This document shows positions 26,170-36,068 of a stretch of DNA of 51,687 nucleotides, in pieces. Numbering within the stretch: position 1 is the stretch's first letter; each line of letters starts with the position of its first letter. The stretch covers positions 1-51,687 of the forward strand of contig CAILEM010000119.1 in the NCBI GenBank assembly GCA_903833215.1, written 5' to 3'. Source of the DNA: an uncultured Armatimonadota bacterium (GTDB lineage: Bacteria; Armatimonadota; Fimbriimonadia; Fimbriimonadales; Fimbriimonadaceae). Made by a program: the position numbers and the translations under genes. The notes beneath the pieces are model-generated. The model was not told the DNA's origin. It saw only the letters and a program-made list of their open reading frames with translations, and ran no database searches.

Positions 26170-26643
26170 TTGCGGCCTCAAGGTATTCTTTGTCGCTTGA
26201 GGTGGTTCAAGTTTCTCCTCATATCGTGTCTCGTTGTGGTGCAGGTCCACCTGTGCCAGGCCTCCTATGAGCTGCCAAATGGTAAGCGCTGCTCGCTTTG
26301 CGATTCAATTACGCACAAACAGGAGACAGCCAACCATCAAGCTAACCCTTCGATGGGGCCAACCCACGGCGATTGTCACGACTGCTGCGTACTCAAAGTT
26401 TGTGGTGATCATGGAATCCCTCAAGCTGTAGCCACCACGCCGAACCACTACTCGCCAGTGATGTGTTGGACCGAGCCACGGTTCGAGGTACACATCCCTA
26501 CGGCTTTCGTACTGGCCCCGGCCACTGTCTTCGTCGAATCCGCCCCCGCTACCGGCCCTCCTGGCACCACGTCTTCTCGCGGACCTCCTGAATCCACACC
26601 ATCCTTGCCAATTGCTGGATGTGGGTTCGTTGTCGCTATCTGA
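26170..26643 (+). CDS. Small exported Cys/His-rich protein at the head of a metal-efflux operon
   Basis: About 157 aa from TTG 26170, with GAGG five bases upstream; TTG 26197 gives a shorter version beginning RWFKFLLISC. After the signal helix (ending about HLCQA) come clustered Cys and His: CSLCDSITHKQ and HGDCHDCCVLKVCGDHG, which look like metal ligands. The C-terminus is Pro/Thr/Ser-rich. Its stop is 41 bp before the TolC-like gene. Small periplasmic Cys/His proteins of this kind often accompany Cus/Czc efflux genes as metal-binding or metal-sensing accessories (inference). It could be missed by gene callers because it lacks an ATG. Confidence 0.6.
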   Translation: MRPQGILCRLRWFKFLLISCLVVVQVHLCQASYELPNGKRCSLCDSITHKQETANHQANPSMGPTHGDCHDCCVLKVCGDHGIPQAVATTPNHYSPVMCWTEPRFEVHIPTAFVLAPATVFVESAPATGPPGTTSSRGPPESTPSLPIAGCGFVVAI

Positions 26644-26684
26644 CGATTCGACTCGCTCCAGCCTGACCCGCATTGGAGCGTTGA

Positions 26685-27881
26685 TTGAAGATTTCCACCA
26701 CCCTAACCATTCTCGCTGCCGTCACGTACGGGAGCGCCCAAACCAACATAAACCCCCAAGACGCGCTGCGACTCGCCGCCAAAAATCGGCGATCTCTGCA
26801 AGCGGCCAAGCTTTTTCTTGATGAGTCCAGAGCCAAATCAAGGGCCCTTGGTGCCTACGCGTCTACCGTCATCGGCATTGGAGCCTCGACACGTAGTGAC
26901 GTTGGAGCCACCGACGGAGATCTCTATCTTAGTCAACCGATTGACCTATTCGGAAAGCGGGACGCTAACCAGCGAATCGGTAACGCGGGAGTCCAATTGG
27001 CACTCGCCACGTATTTCGCTGTAGCCAGGGACCTTCAGACTGAGGTTCTCACCGCATTCGCTGAAACTTCGACCGCTAGGGCCCGATCTGAGGTTGCAGG
27101 TGAACTGTTGAACGTCGCAGAGAGGCTCTTTGCAGCAACCAAAAGACGGTTCGATGAAGGCAATGTCGCTGAAACACAGGTCACACGCGCTTCTATCGAG
27201 CTCGCACGTGCAAAGCAGGCAAAGGATCTGTTTGCATCACAGTACATCAGATCCCTCACACGACTCGCCAGCCTTCTCGGCACCGAATCCAATGAGATCA
27301 CGGTCGAACCAGACTCGGATATCAGGCCGCCAGACGCAGCCACGTTCGAATCCCGTCCCGATCTGCTAACGCTGAACGCAGAACTCCAAATTGCTGAAGC
27401 AGAAATTCAGTCCGCAAAGGTGTCGAGTCGACCTGACTTAAGCATTCAGTTGGTCCGCACGCCTTGGAATAATGAGCCAGCTTCCTTTGTGGGGAGGGCA
27501 CAACTCACTTGGTCGATTTTCGATCACGGTCGGTTAAAGAACGAAGGCAGAGCAGCCACTTTGAGAGCTGAAGGATCAAAGAAGTCACTGGCCGATGCAA
27601 CGGCTTTGGCGACAAAAGAAGCTGCCACTGCGCAGATGGACGTGGCAGCGGCTCGCATTCAGCATAAAAGCTACGAAGCGATTTTGGTCTCGTCAAAGGA
27701 GTTGGTCGCAAAATCGCAGCGAGGTTTTGCCGAGGGGCTGGGAAGTCAGATCGACGTCCTTGAGGCCACACGCGCGCTGCGTGAAATTCAGCAAGAGATT
27801 ATCCTGGCGAAGCAACAACTGTCATTAGCAGTGATTGCGCAGTATCGGGCTTGCGGGTTCCTATCGGAGGTGCTCAAGTGA
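26685..27881 (+). CDS. TolC-family outer-membrane efflux protein (CzcC/CusC-like)
   Basis: A 398-aa protein with a TTG start at 26685; GGAG (26675-26678) is well placed and the signal peptide KISTTLTILAAVTYGSAQ follows. It shows two long alpha-helical repeats, with SRPDLLTLNAELQIAEAEI at about 225-245 and conserved turns (LGTES, EGLGSQIDVLEATRAL) typical of the outer-membrane factor fold. It should form the trimeric outer-membrane channel of the efflux complex encoded by the next two genes. Its stop overlaps the adaptor start (GTGA), so the three genes are translationally coupled. Confidence 0.88.
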   Translation: MKISTTLTILAAVTYGSAQTNINPQDALRLAAKNRRSLQAAKLFLDESRAKSRALGAYASTVIGIGASTRSDVGATDGDLYLSQPIDLFGKRDANQRIGNAGVQLALATYFAVARDLQTEVLTAFAETSTARARSEVAGELLNVAERLFAATKRRFDEGNVAETQVTRASIELARAKQAKDLFASQYIRSLTRLASLLGTESNEITVEPDSDIRPPDAATFESRPDLLTLNAELQIAEAEIQSAKVSSRPDLSIQLVRTPWNNEPASFVGRAQLTWSIFDHGRLKNEGRAATLRAEGSKKSLADATALATKEAATAQMDVAAARIQHKSYEAILVSSKELVAKSQRGFAEGLGSQIDVLEATRALREIQQEIILAKQQLSLAVIAQYRACGFLSEVLK

Positions 27882-29410
27882 GAGCATCTTGGATTCTAGT
27901 CGTTCCTGTGTTCGCGATTCTTGGATGTGGAAAGTCTTCTAGCGTCCCGGAAGGCGAGACAAAAAGTGAAGTGGCGAAGCCGCAGGAAAGCCAGATCGCA
28001 CTATCCTCCGACAGCCAAAAGCTAGTAGGAATCGAGACCTCACTAGTTAGGTATGAGCAAGTTCAGGAATCCCTTCAGGTTCCTGGTACGGTTGAAAGCA
28101 CAAGCAACGGTCGCGCTGTGGTGACGCCACCTGTCGCAGGACGTATCGTTTCCATTGCCATCCAACTCGGTGACAAAGTCCAAAAGGGCCAGTCGCTCGC
28201 AACAATGGAGTCACCCGAACTCGCTCAGGCTTGGTCAAACATCGCGGAGGCCACTCGACTACGAGACATCTCCAATGCCGACCTGAAACAGGCAAGAGCC
28301 GAAGTTCAATTGTCTTCAACGAAACTTCGGACTGCCCAACAGAGTCTTGCCCGGCAGCGCGAATTAGCGAAGGCGGGCGCGTTCAGTCAAGCGCCCCTCC
28401 AGCACGCCCAAACCGAAATGAACGATGCTCAAAGCGAGTTACTGAGCATTCAAAAGGATCAGGCTAGTCACGACGAGCAACTTCGTCGTCTTGAGAGCCT
28501 CCTCCGCGATGGCATTGTCTCACGAGCGGACGTCAACGCGGCCCGACTTCTCTCTGATCAAGATCACATCAAGCTTGAGCGGGCGAAGGCAAGCCTTGAA
28601 TCCGCGCGCGCCTCCTACGGTCGAGAGAAGACGATATTCGGTCGTGACCTATTAAGTGCAAAGGAAATTCAAACAGCGGAGGCCGATGTGAGGCTCGCTG
28701 AACTTGAGCTAAACCGTGCGCGCCTGCGCGTTATCTCATCCGAGTCAGCACTTCGCACAGCAAAACAATCCATCTCAAACGCACAAGCGGTCTATCAGTC
28801 GAATCAAGGAAATGGAAGCGGTTCAGTCGGTCGCGTCAATCTTACAGCACCCATTGATGGGACGGTCACGCGCGTCGATGTTACACGCGGTCAAGCGGTA
28901 GATCGCACCCAAGCTGTGTTCGAGGTCGAGAATCTGCAATCCGTTTGGGTCTCGGCAAGTGTGCCTGAGCAAGACTCGTCAAAGGTGCGGGTTGGAGCAC
29001 CTGCCCACATTACGCTCGCTTCACTCGTTGGAAAGGAATTTGAGGGCATCGTACAGGTTGTCGGTTCAAAAGTAGATCCCAAAACACGCTCAGTTCCAGC
29101 CTTGTGTCTCGTTAGCGGCGCTGCCGGACTCTTGAAACCAGACATGTTTGCCACCGTCCGATTGGGAGTAAGTGCCCGCAATCGGTCGCTTGTGGTACCC
29201 AAATCAGCGGTTGTAGCAGATGGGAAGAAATCGTTCGTTCTTGTACAGACCAAGGAAGGTTTTGAAAAACGCGCAATCGAACTCGGAGCCGAAGCGGGCG
29301 ACCATATCGCCGTACGAACGGGCTTGCATGAAGGGGAACGAGTTGCATCCGAAGGCACATTTGTCCTTGCGAGTGAACTGCGGAAAGACGAACTCAAGGG
29401 TGAAGAGTGA
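27878..29410 (+). CDS. Metal-efflux RND periplasmic adaptor (CzcB/CusB-like lipoprotein)
   Basis: A 510-aa protein starting at GTG 27878, which overlaps the previous stop as GTGA and has the strong site GGAGG upstream. The signal ends in lipobox ILGC (Cys17). Two lipoyl halves (VTPPVAGRIVSIAIQLGDKV and LTAPIDGTVTRVDVTRG) flank an unusually long coiled coil (about 125-310, some 185 residues), followed by a beta-barrel (SVWVSASVPEQD) and membrane-proximal domain (LKPDMFATVRLG). It links the inner-membrane pump to the TolC-like channel. No separate His/Met-rich N-terminal metal motif is seen. Confidence 0.9.
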   Translation: MRASWILVVPVFAILGCGKSSSVPEGETKSEVAKPQESQIALSSDSQKLVGIETSLVRYEQVQESLQVPGTVESTSNGRAVVTPPVAGRIVSIAIQLGDKVQKGQSLATMESPELAQAWSNIAEATRLRDISNADLKQARAEVQLSSTKLRTAQQSLARQRELAKAGAFSQAPLQHAQTEMNDAQSELLSIQKDQASHDEQLRRLESLLRDGIVSRADVNAARLLSDQDHIKLERAKASLESARASYGREKTIFGRDLLSAKEIQTAEADVRLAELELNRARLRVISSESALRTAKQSISNAQAVYQSNQGNGSGSVGRVNLTAPIDGTVTRVDVTRGQAVDRTQAVFEVENLQSVWVSASVPEQDSSKVRVGAPAHITLASLVGKEFEGIVQVVGSKVDPKTRSVPALCLVSGAAGLLKPDMFATVRLGVSARNRSLVVPKSAVVADGKKSFVLVQTKEGFEKRAIELGAEAGDHIAVRTGLHEGERVASEGTFVLASELRKDELKGEE

Positions 29411-32400
29411 TGCTAGACCGAGTATTGCACTTCAGCCTCACTCAACGGTTTTTAGTGGTCGTCGTTACCGCACTCATAGTTGCCTTCGGGTATGTCTCTT
29501 GGCAGCAGTTGACACTCGATGCGGTACCCGACATTACAACCAATCAGGTCGTCATCAACACCGAAACCGGGGGTATGAGTCCTGAGGAAGTTGAAAAGCT
29601 GGTTACGTTTCCGATCGAAACGGCAATGAGCGGAATCCCAGGAGTCGAACACCAAAGGAGCCTCAGTCAATACGGACTATCTCAAGTGACGGTGACATTC
29701 CGGGATGAAGTCGACACATATTTCGCTCGAAATCTTGTGAACGAAAAACTCGGGAGCGTCAGAAGTTCACTGCCTGGTGGTATCGAGGCTCCCCAGATGG
29801 GGCCCGTCTCAACCGGTCTGGGAGACATTTATCTCTACGCTTTGGAGAGTCCAGCCCGAAGCCCGATGGACCTCCGAGCCCTGCAAGACTGGACGATTGC
29901 TCCTCAGATCCGGACGGTTCCTGGCGTCGCCGAAGTCAATTCGGCAGATGGGTCGGTGAAGCAATATCAAGTTGTCGTCGACACAAGGGCCATGCAAGCG
30001 CGGGGCATCGCCGTGGATGAGGTCGTCACCGCACTGCAAAAGAACAATCAGAACGCAGGTGGAGGTGTGCTTGAGCGAAATGGCGAACGGGTGATGATAC
30101 GCAGCGTAGGGCTTGCCACGACCTCGCAAGACATCGCAAAGATCGTCATCAAGACAGAAGGCGGAGTGCCGATTCTGGTAAGGGATGTCGCCAAGGTGCA
30201 AGTCGGCGTTCCCGTGCTTACCGGCATTAGCACGAAGGACGGCAAAGAGGCGATGATCGTGACGATCATGATGCTAAAAGGTGCAAATGGTCGCACCGTG
30301 GCTGATGCGGTCGATGCCAAAGTCCGGGAGATTCGGTCTCAACTTCCCATGGACGTAACCCTCACCACTGTCTACAACCGATCGCACTTGGTCGGCGAGT
30401 CGATTCATACGGTAGAAAACAGCCTGCTGGAAGGTGGCGCGCTTGTGATCGGGATCCTTCTGTTGCTCCTCGGCAATTGGAGGGGTGCCATTATCGTCGC
30501 TCTTGCAATTCCTCTGTCGATGCTCTTTGCGATCATCGGAATGAATCGCTTCGGCATCTCCGGCAACCTCATGAGTTTGGGTGCGATCGACTTCGGCCTT
30601 ATCGTGGATGGAGCCGTTGTCATGATCGAGAATGCGGTGCGAAGGCTCGCCGAGGCTCGTCATCTCAAGGGCATAACACTTGACCGTCATGAGATTCGGC
30701 ATAGCGTTTGGGAGTCATGCCGCGAGGTCGCCAAGCCCACTGCATTTGCCGTCACGATCATTACGGTGGTCTACTTGCCTATCCTTGCTCTCGAGGGTAC
30801 CGAGGGCAAGATGTTTAAACCGATGGCCTTCACCGTCGTGTTCGCTCTTATCGGAGCATTAATACTTACGATGACGCTTGTTCCGGTCCTCGCCAGCATG
30901 ATCTTGTCAGGCGACACACGAGAGGGAAGGAATCATGTAATGAACCTTCTGAACCGTATGTACTCCCCACTGCTTCGTTTCGCATTGCGACATCGAGCGG
31001 TTGTTGTGAGTGCGGCGATCGCAATCCTGATCCTGTCTGGAGCGATCTTCACGCGGCTAGGCTCGGAATTCATCCCTCAACTCGATGAAGGTTCGCTCGT
31101 GATTCAGCCGGTTCGGATGCGAACAGTTGACGCGGAGCAGACGGTACAACTCGTTACCGCACTGGAGAAGAAGCTGCTGGAGGTACCCGAAGTTACGTCG
31201 GCATTTTCCAAGAGCGGTACCCCCGAAGTTGCCACCGATCCAATGCCGCTCAGCCTGACCGACACATTCATTAGCCTCAAAGCAAGAGACCAATGGCGAT
31301 CGGGCTTAACAAAAGAGATGCTTATCAAGGAGTTGAGCGAGAAAGCGAACCAGGTACCTGGCCAGGGGTTTGGGTTCACTCAACCGATCCAAATGCGCTT
31401 CTCTGAGTTGGTTTCCGGCGTTAAGGCAGACATTGGTATTAAGATCTTCGGCGAGGACCTAAAGGAGCTGAAAGCAAAGGCAGATGAGATTGCTTCTGTG
31501 GTGAAGGCAATTCCGGGAGCCAAAGATGTTGAGGTCGAGCAAGTCGACGAAGTGCCTGTCCTCCAAATCGACATCGACCGGGAAGCCATCGCCCGAGTGG
31601 GTGTGAACGTCGACAACATCCAAGAAATGGTCAAGGTAGCGCTAGGCGGCGAGCCAGTTGGTCAGATCATTGAGGGCGACAAGCGGTTTGCTCTGACGGT
31701 GAGGCTGCCCGAAGAAGTGCGCAACGATGTCGAGCAAATCAAGTCGATCCTGATTGAGACACCAAGCGGAGGCGGAGTCCCGCTTTCCTCACTGACTCAC
31801 ATCGAAAATATGCCGGCACCGGCCCAAATCTCACGCGAAGCGGGCAAGCGAAGAGTTGTCGTTCAGCTAAATGTTCGAGGCACTGACCTTGGCAGCTTCG
31901 TTCAGGCGGCACAGAAGGCGATCAATGATAAAGTCTCGCTGAAAGAGGGTTACTACCTCACCTGGGGTGGCCAGTTTGAGAATCTTCAAAAGGCATCCTC
32001 GCGATTGATGGTTGTTGTTCCCCTCGCGCTGGGAATGATCTTTCTTCTCCTGTTTTCGACTTTTGGCTCGTTGAAGCAAGCTCTGCTCATCTTCACCGGA
32101 GTTCCGCTTGCCATTACTGGAGGCGTCCTCGCTCTCTATGGACGGGGGATTCCCTTCAGCATCACGGCCGGGGTGGGGTTCATCGCACTTTCCGGGGTTG
32201 CGGTACTCAATGGAGTCGTGATGGTTTCCGCGATCAACCGACTACGTGAAGACGGGAAGCTCACGGTTGTCGAAGCAGTTCGGGAAGGAGCGACGCAACG
32301 TCTGCGACCTGTCCTCATGACGGCTTTGGTGGCAGCTCTCGGGTTCATTCCGATGGCATTGAACACTGGAATAGGCGCTGAGGTACAACGGCCATTGGCA

Positions 32401-32508
32401 ACCGTAGTAATCGGCGGAATCGTATCGGCAACACTCCTCACCTTGCTCGTCCTGCCAGCTTTGTACTCGTGGTTTGAGAAAGACATCCCCGTCGAGGACA
32501 TCGTCTAG
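29410..32508 (+). CDS. Heavy-metal efflux RND transporter (CzcA/CusA family)
   Basis: A 1032-aa pump of full HME-RND length, starting at ATG 29410 overlapping the previous stop (TGATG). The proton-relay motif of HME pumps is present in TM4 as DFGLIVDGAVVMIEN, with Asp394, Asp400 and Glu407. The periplasmic stretch GTPEVATDPMPLSLTDTF is closer to the CzcA (Zn/Co/Cd) pattern than to the Met-rich Cu/Ag CusA, so divalent-cation export is the better guess. Two large periplasmic loops and 12 membrane helices are evident. It works with the coupled adaptor and channel to expel metal from the periplasm or cytoplasm. Confidence 0.95.
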   Translation: MLDRVLHFSLTQRFLVVVVTALIVAFGYVSWQQLTLDAVPDITTNQVVINTETGGMSPEEVEKLVTFPIETAMSGIPGVEHQRSLSQYGLSQVTVTFRDEVDTYFARNLVNEKLGSVRSSLPGGIEAPQMGPVSTGLGDIYLYALESPARSPMDLRALQDWTIAPQIRTVPGVAEVNSADGSVKQYQVVVDTRAMQARGIAVDEVVTALQKNNQNAGGGVLERNGERVMIRSVGLATTSQDIAKIVIKTEGGVPILVRDVAKVQVGVPVLTGISTKDGKEAMIVTIMMLKGANGRTVADAVDAKVREIRSQLPMDVTLTTVYNRSHLVGESIHTVENSLLEGGALVIGILLLLLGNWRGAIIVALAIPLSMLFAIIGMNRFGISGNLMSLGAIDFGLIVDGAVVMIENAVRRLAEARHLKGITLDRHEIRHSVWESCREVAKPTAFAVTIITVVYLPILALEGTEGKMFKPMAFTVVFALIGALILTMTLVPVLASMILSGDTREGRNHVMNLLNRMYSPLLRFALRHRAVVVSAAIAILILSGAIFTRLGSEFIPQLDEGSLVIQPVRMRTVDAEQTVQLVTALEKKLLEVPEVTSAFSKSGTPEVATDPMPLSLTDTFISLKARDQWRSGLTKEMLIKELSEKANQVPGQGFGFTQPIQMRFSELVSGVKADIGIKIFGEDLKELKAKADEIASVVKAIPGAKDVEVEQVDEVPVLQIDIDREAIARVGVNVDNIQEMVKVALGGEPVGQIIEGDKRFALTVRLPEEVRNDVEQIKSILIETPSGGGVPLSSLTHIENMPAPAQISREAGKRRVVVQLNVRGTDLGSFVQAAQKAINDKVSLKEGYYLTWGGQFENLQKASSRLMVVVPLALGMIFLLLFSTFGSLKQALLIFTGVPLAITGGVLALYGRGIPFSITAGVGFIALSGVAVLNGVVMVSAINRLREDGKLTVVEAVREGATQRLRPVLMTALVAALGFIPMALNTGIGAEVQRPLATVVIGGIVSATLLTLLVLPALYSWFEKDIPVEDIV

Positions 32509-32514
32509 TTCCTG

Positions 32515-32551
32515 CCTCAGTTACCCTCGCCTTTCTCGAGGGCAACTGAGG
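32515..32551 (+). terminator. Stem-loop terminator of the metal-efflux operon
   Basis: An imperfect 14-bp stem, CCTCAGTT-A-CCCTCG (32515-32529) against CGAGGG-C-AACTGAGG (32537-32551), with one A/C mismatch and the loop CCTTTCT. It begins 7 bp after the pump stop. TCAATTCC follows, so the T-run is weak. Confidence 0.75.
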
Positions 32552-32584
32552 TCAATTCCACAACTTTGAAACGTCTTAGCCAAC

Positions 32585-33562
32585 ATGCCCGTGCGCAGTT
32601 TGCCCTTGATTCTTTCAATCGCCTTAACCTGCATTGGAATGGGGCAAAGCCAGCCGAATCGTGATTCGCTGACCCTCTCTCGCGTCGGCGATTTCTCTGT
32701 TCCCTATGGTCCTAAATCGCTTCGGTTTTCACCCGATGGCAAGGTCGTCGCCGTGGATTGCCTTTACGGGCATAAGGTCGTGCTTGTCGATCCGGGCACG
32801 CGCAAGATAACCGCTGAGATCCCGGTCGGTGGCGAGCCGGTCGAATGTTCGTTTTCTCCGGACTCTCGATTCCTTTGGGTGTCGCTCTACAACAAGGCGA
32901 AGGTGCTTCAGATTGATCTTTCCAGCCAGAAGATCATCAGCCAGGTTTGGGTCGGCAAGGTCCCAAAAGTCGTTGAGGTCTCCCCCAACGGCAAGTGGCT
33001 TTATGTCGCGAACTGGGAATCGGGCACCGTGAATGTGATCGACACAGCGACCAGCAAAGTCGTCCGTACCATTCGGGCAGGAAGGATTCCTCGGGGCGTT
33101 GCGTTCACCCACGACAGTAAATGGGCCTACCTGGCAGTGATGGGCTCGACCCAGGTTCTCAAGGTAGATGTTGAGCAAAACCACAGAGTCATTGGACCGA
33201 TTACAGTAGGTATTACGCCAAGACATCTCCAAATCGATCCACAAGATCGATTCATGTATGTGAGCAACAACCTAGCCGGCACGATCAGCAAGGTGGACTT
33301 GTCGGCCCGGAAAGTGACCGCGCGCGTCCACGTTGGAAAGAGACCCCGAACGATCGCGTTATCGCCTGATGGGACGGCACTCTACATTTGCCGGTACGAC
33401 GACAGCAAGCTAGGCGTGGTCGATGTCGCGAGGATGAAGCAGGTACATGTCTACGCAACGCGGACCCATCCTATAGGTGTCACCGTCTCTCCAGACGGAC
33501 ATTCGGTTTGGGTGAGCAGCTATCGAACAAGCACGATTCGGGTGTTTGATGTGAAGCCGTAG
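32585..33562 (+). CDS. Secreted YVTN-family beta-propeller protein
   Basis: A 325-aa protein with a signal peptide (about 1-23, ending GMGQS). Six to seven repeats of the YVTN/surface-antigen type follow, each with SPDGKxxxV, VIDTATSKV and similar blades (for example SPNGKWLYVANWESGTVNVI). It should fold as a single propeller in the periplasm or outside. It begins 34 bp after the efflux terminator; association with metal efflux is possible but not shown. Similar propellers occur at 20269 and 41104 in this window. Confidence 0.88.
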   Translation: MPVRSLPLILSIALTCIGMGQSQPNRDSLTLSRVGDFSVPYGPKSLRFSPDGKVVAVDCLYGHKVVLVDPGTRKITAEIPVGGEPVECSFSPDSRFLWVSLYNKAKVLQIDLSSQKIISQVWVGKVPKVVEVSPNGKWLYVANWESGTVNVIDTATSKVVRTIRAGRIPRGVAFTHDSKWAYLAVMGSTQVLKVDVEQNHRVIGPITVGITPRHLQIDPQDRFMYVSNNLAGTISKVDLSARKVTARVHVGKRPRTIALSPDGTALYICRYDDSKLGVVDVARMKQVHVYATRTHPIGVTVSPDGHSVWVSSYRTSTIRVFDVKP

Positions 33563-34071
33563 GAGTCTTGCGGATGGCGAAGAAGACTTATCGATTCGGG
33601 ACTGAGGGCAATCGTGACTCCGGTAGGCGCGATGTAGGACAGTTCAGGACCGAAAACTCTCGATTCCACAGGAGCACAGCAACAGCGATGCCCTCCACCG
33701 CGTCGAAGCGGGCGGAGGGTCGGGCGGGGGTGATCCGGTCCGAAATTGCGTCGCGACGCAGTCGTGACTCCAAAATGCCCGGTAACGACGAGAGTTCCCA
33801 GAGATAAGGAGTCCCGGCTCCGCCAGGACGCAGGGACCGCATAATCCTCGCCCGACCCTCTCCTTTTAGAAAAAGGCGAGGGCATCAATGCCATCCGGCT
33901 CTTGTGGAATAGAACGGCTAACGTCCCGGTAATAGCCGACGGATCGGTAAGTCAAAGACCGAAAAACCTCGATTCAACGTGTGCATCATCAACGTCAAAA
34001 GTCCCTAATGCATGAGCCACAGGATTACACCCACGGAGGATGTCGGTAAGCTCATCGCCTTCAAATAGAAA
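33563..34071. repeat. Intergenic repetitive-looking block with hairpin
   Basis: No gene is supported in these 509 bp. The word CGTGACTCC occurs at about 33611 and again near 33762. GACCGAAAA plus a CTCGATTC-like string occurs at about 33648 and about 33958. A hairpin, CCCTC-T-CCTTTT (33856-33867) against AAAAGG-C-GAGGG (33871-33882) with loop AGA, lies in the middle. The internal echoes and GC-rich, stop-poor minus frame suggest a dispersed intergenic element (REP-like), not a coding region. Confidence 0.45.
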
Positions 34072-34089
34072 TTGGCTTTGGAGCACAAC

Positions 34090-34584
34090 ATGCAATGTCG
34101 CATCCTCCTTTCCGCAATATGCCTCGCTTCGCTAGCGTCCATCGCAGCGGCGGATGGGCCGCTTCTCACCACATTTCGAATAGGTCCGGCGTCACCTGCC
34201 GGTGGACCATTGGGAATCGCGGCTGGAATCGACGCCCAACTCAATAGTCAGGACTATTCAGGCAAGACGAAAGGCGACCCTTTACCTATCGCCTTGTCCT
34301 TTGATGTGGTGGCCCATTCAAGATTCACGAACTTTCCTGCGTTGGTGAATTTCAGGCTCGACCCACCCATCGTCGGCAGCGCTTCGTTACCCGTGTTCTG
34401 TGAATTCGGACTGGGTGGACAACTTAGCGCAGGAAAAGAAAGCGGTGGACCAACTCTTGCCTATGGCGCCTCCGCTGGCTTGTTCCTAAATCACGATCAC
34501 TCTACCAGCCTCGAGGTCCGGTACTACGGTAGCGGGAATGCAAGAACCAATTCGATAGCACTTCTCTTTGGCGTTCGGTCATAG
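34090..34584 (+). CDS. Small secreted protein, possible outer-membrane beta-barrel
   Basis: A 164-aa protein with a signal peptide (MQCRILLSAICLASLASIAAADG) from ATG 34090; an in-frame ATG at 34072 adds six residues. The mature part alternates polar and hydrophobic residues with Gly turns (FGLGGQLSAG, YGASAGLFLN, LEVRYYGSG) and ends near-aromatic (LLFGVRS), as in small outer-membrane barrels. No family is recognised. It converges with the DUF1501 gene, leaving two bases between the stops. Confidence 0.65.
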   Translation: MQCRILLSAICLASLASIAAADGPLLTTFRIGPASPAGGPLGIAAGIDAQLNSQDYSGKTKGDPLPIALSFDVVAHSRFTNFPALVNFRLDPPIVGSASLPVFCEFGLGGQLSAGKESGGPTLAYGASAGLFLNHDHSTSLEVRYYGSGNARTNSIALLFGVRS

Positions 34585-34586
34585 AG

Positions 34587-36068
34587 CTAAGCCAGAAGCG
34601 GGCGAATCACTTCGCCGTGGACATCTGTGAGTCGGCGCATGCTTCCGTTGTGATAGTAAGTCAACTTCTTGTGGTCAAGGCCCAAAAACCTGAGCACCGT
34701 GGCGTGGAAGTCGTAGATCGTACACACGTTTTCGACTGCCTTATATCCAAATTCATCGGTTGCCCCGTAGGAAAAGCCCGCCTTGACGCCTGCTCCGGCC
34801 ATCCACGCCGTGAATCCCATCGGGTTGTGATCGCGCCCCTCGCTGCCGGTTTGATGGGTCGGCATGCGACCGAATTCGGTGGTCCATAGCACGAGGGTGT
34901 CTTCGAGCAGACCGCGTCGCTTAAGGTCGAGTATGAGCGCAGCGGTCGGCTGGTCCATGATCGGAGCATGCCGCTCGTAGTCCTTTTTCAGGGTTTTGTG
35001 CGCGTCCCAATTAAGGAATCCATCCACAGCGGAGGCATGCGATCCGCAATAGACCTGGACAAACCGGACTCCTCGCTCCACCAATCTCCGGGCGAGGATG
35101 CAGTTCCGCGCGTAGCCAGCTTTGGTCGCGTCATTGCTGTCTGCACCATAAAAGGCGAGCGTCTCTTTTGACTCGCGCGAAATATCGGTCGCCTCGGGCG
35201 CGCTTAATTGCATGCGCGCGGCAAGCTCGTACGCGCCGATGCGCGCCGAGAGTTCGTTCTGCCCAGGATGCTGACGCAGGTGCTCATGATTCAACGTATC
35301 CAAGAATTCGCGAAGTTCACGCTCGCGACCTGTGCCCCCGCTCGGTGGAGATTTGAGGTTCGCGATGGGCTGGTCATAACTAAAAGGCGTGCCCTGATAG
35401 GTCGCAGGTAAAAAGCCTCCACTCCAGTTTGCAGGGCCATTGGGCGGCATCCCGCGTGGGTCGGGAATCGCGACGAATGCAGGGAGATTCTGATTCGATG
35501 TTCCAAGGGCGTAGGTAACCCACGCCCCCATGCTGGGAAACCCCTCAAGGATAAAGCCAGTGTTCATCTGCAGCATGGCCGGCCCGTGAGTGTTGCTCTT
35601 TGCTGTGAGCGAATGGACGAATGCGATGTCATCTACACATTCGGCGAGGTGCGGCAGCAGGTCGGAGACCCACTTCCCAGATTTTCCATGCTGTTTCCAA
35701 CCCCAGGGGCTCTTCATCAAGGCGCCATTGCCACCCTGAAACGTAACGAGCTTCTCTTCCCCAGGCATCGGCTGGCCGTGCATGCGAACGAGTTCCGGCT
35801 TATAGTCGAACGTGTCGAGTTGACTTACCGCCCCCGGACAGAAAATCTGAATGACTCGCTTGGCTTTAGCTGGAAAATGAGGAGACTTCGATGCCAAAGG
35901 TGAGGTGTATTGGGTGGCAGCGCGAGCCTCATCGGCGAGCAACCAAGCAAGCGCGATACTGCCCAAGCCAGTTCCCATCTGCCCCAGAAATTGGCGGCGA
36001 TCCATGAGCCCCTCTGAAGTCAAGGGAGTCGTGTCGATATTGGGATCTTTAGAAGTAAAGGAACTCAT
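34587..36068 (-). CDS. DUF1501 domain protein (Tat-exported, sulfatase-like fold)
   Basis: A 493-aa protein. [29 protein letters not shown] at residues 22-50 is a Tat-type signal (I split it as DRRQFLG then the hydrophobic core). The ATG at 36005 would start directly at this signal with AGAGGGG upstream, while the ATG at 36068 adds 21 residues and overlaps the previous gene by 20 bp. The body has typical DUF1501 blocks: [56 protein letters not shown]. It is the second gene of an operon with the cytochrome-type DUF1549/DUF1553 gene, the usual pairing in planctomycetes and related bacteria. Its exact role is unknown. Confidence 0.9.
   Translation of the reverse strand: MSSFTSKDPNIDTTPLTSEGLMDRRQFLGQMGTGLGSIALAWLLADEARAATQYTSPLASKSPHFPAKAKRVIQIFCPGAVSQLDTFDYKPELVRMHGQPMPGEEKLVTFQGGNGALMKSPWGWKQHGKSGKWVSDLLPHLAECVDDIAFVHSLTAKSNTHGPAMLQMNTGFILEGFPSMGAWVTYALGTSNQNLPAFVAIPDPRGMPPNGPANWSGGFLPATYQGTPFSYDQPIANLKSPPSGGTGRERELREFLDTLNHEHLRQHPGQNELSARIGAYELAARMQLSAPEATDISRESKETLAFYGADSNDATKAGYARNCILARRLVERGVRFVQVYCGSHASAVDGFLNWDAHKTLKKDYERHAPIMDQPTAALILDLKRRGLLEDTLVLWTTEFGRMPTHQTGSEGRDHNPMGFTAWMAGAGVKAGFSYGATDEFGYKAVENVCTIYDFHATVLRFLGLDHKKLTYYHNGSMRRLTDVHGEVIRPLLA

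Noticed and set aside
33588-33894. Minus-strand ORFs of 84 and 124 aa in the intergenic block
   Set aside because: Arg/Pro/Ser-rich reading of repetitive GC-rich DNA, without start signals or domains.
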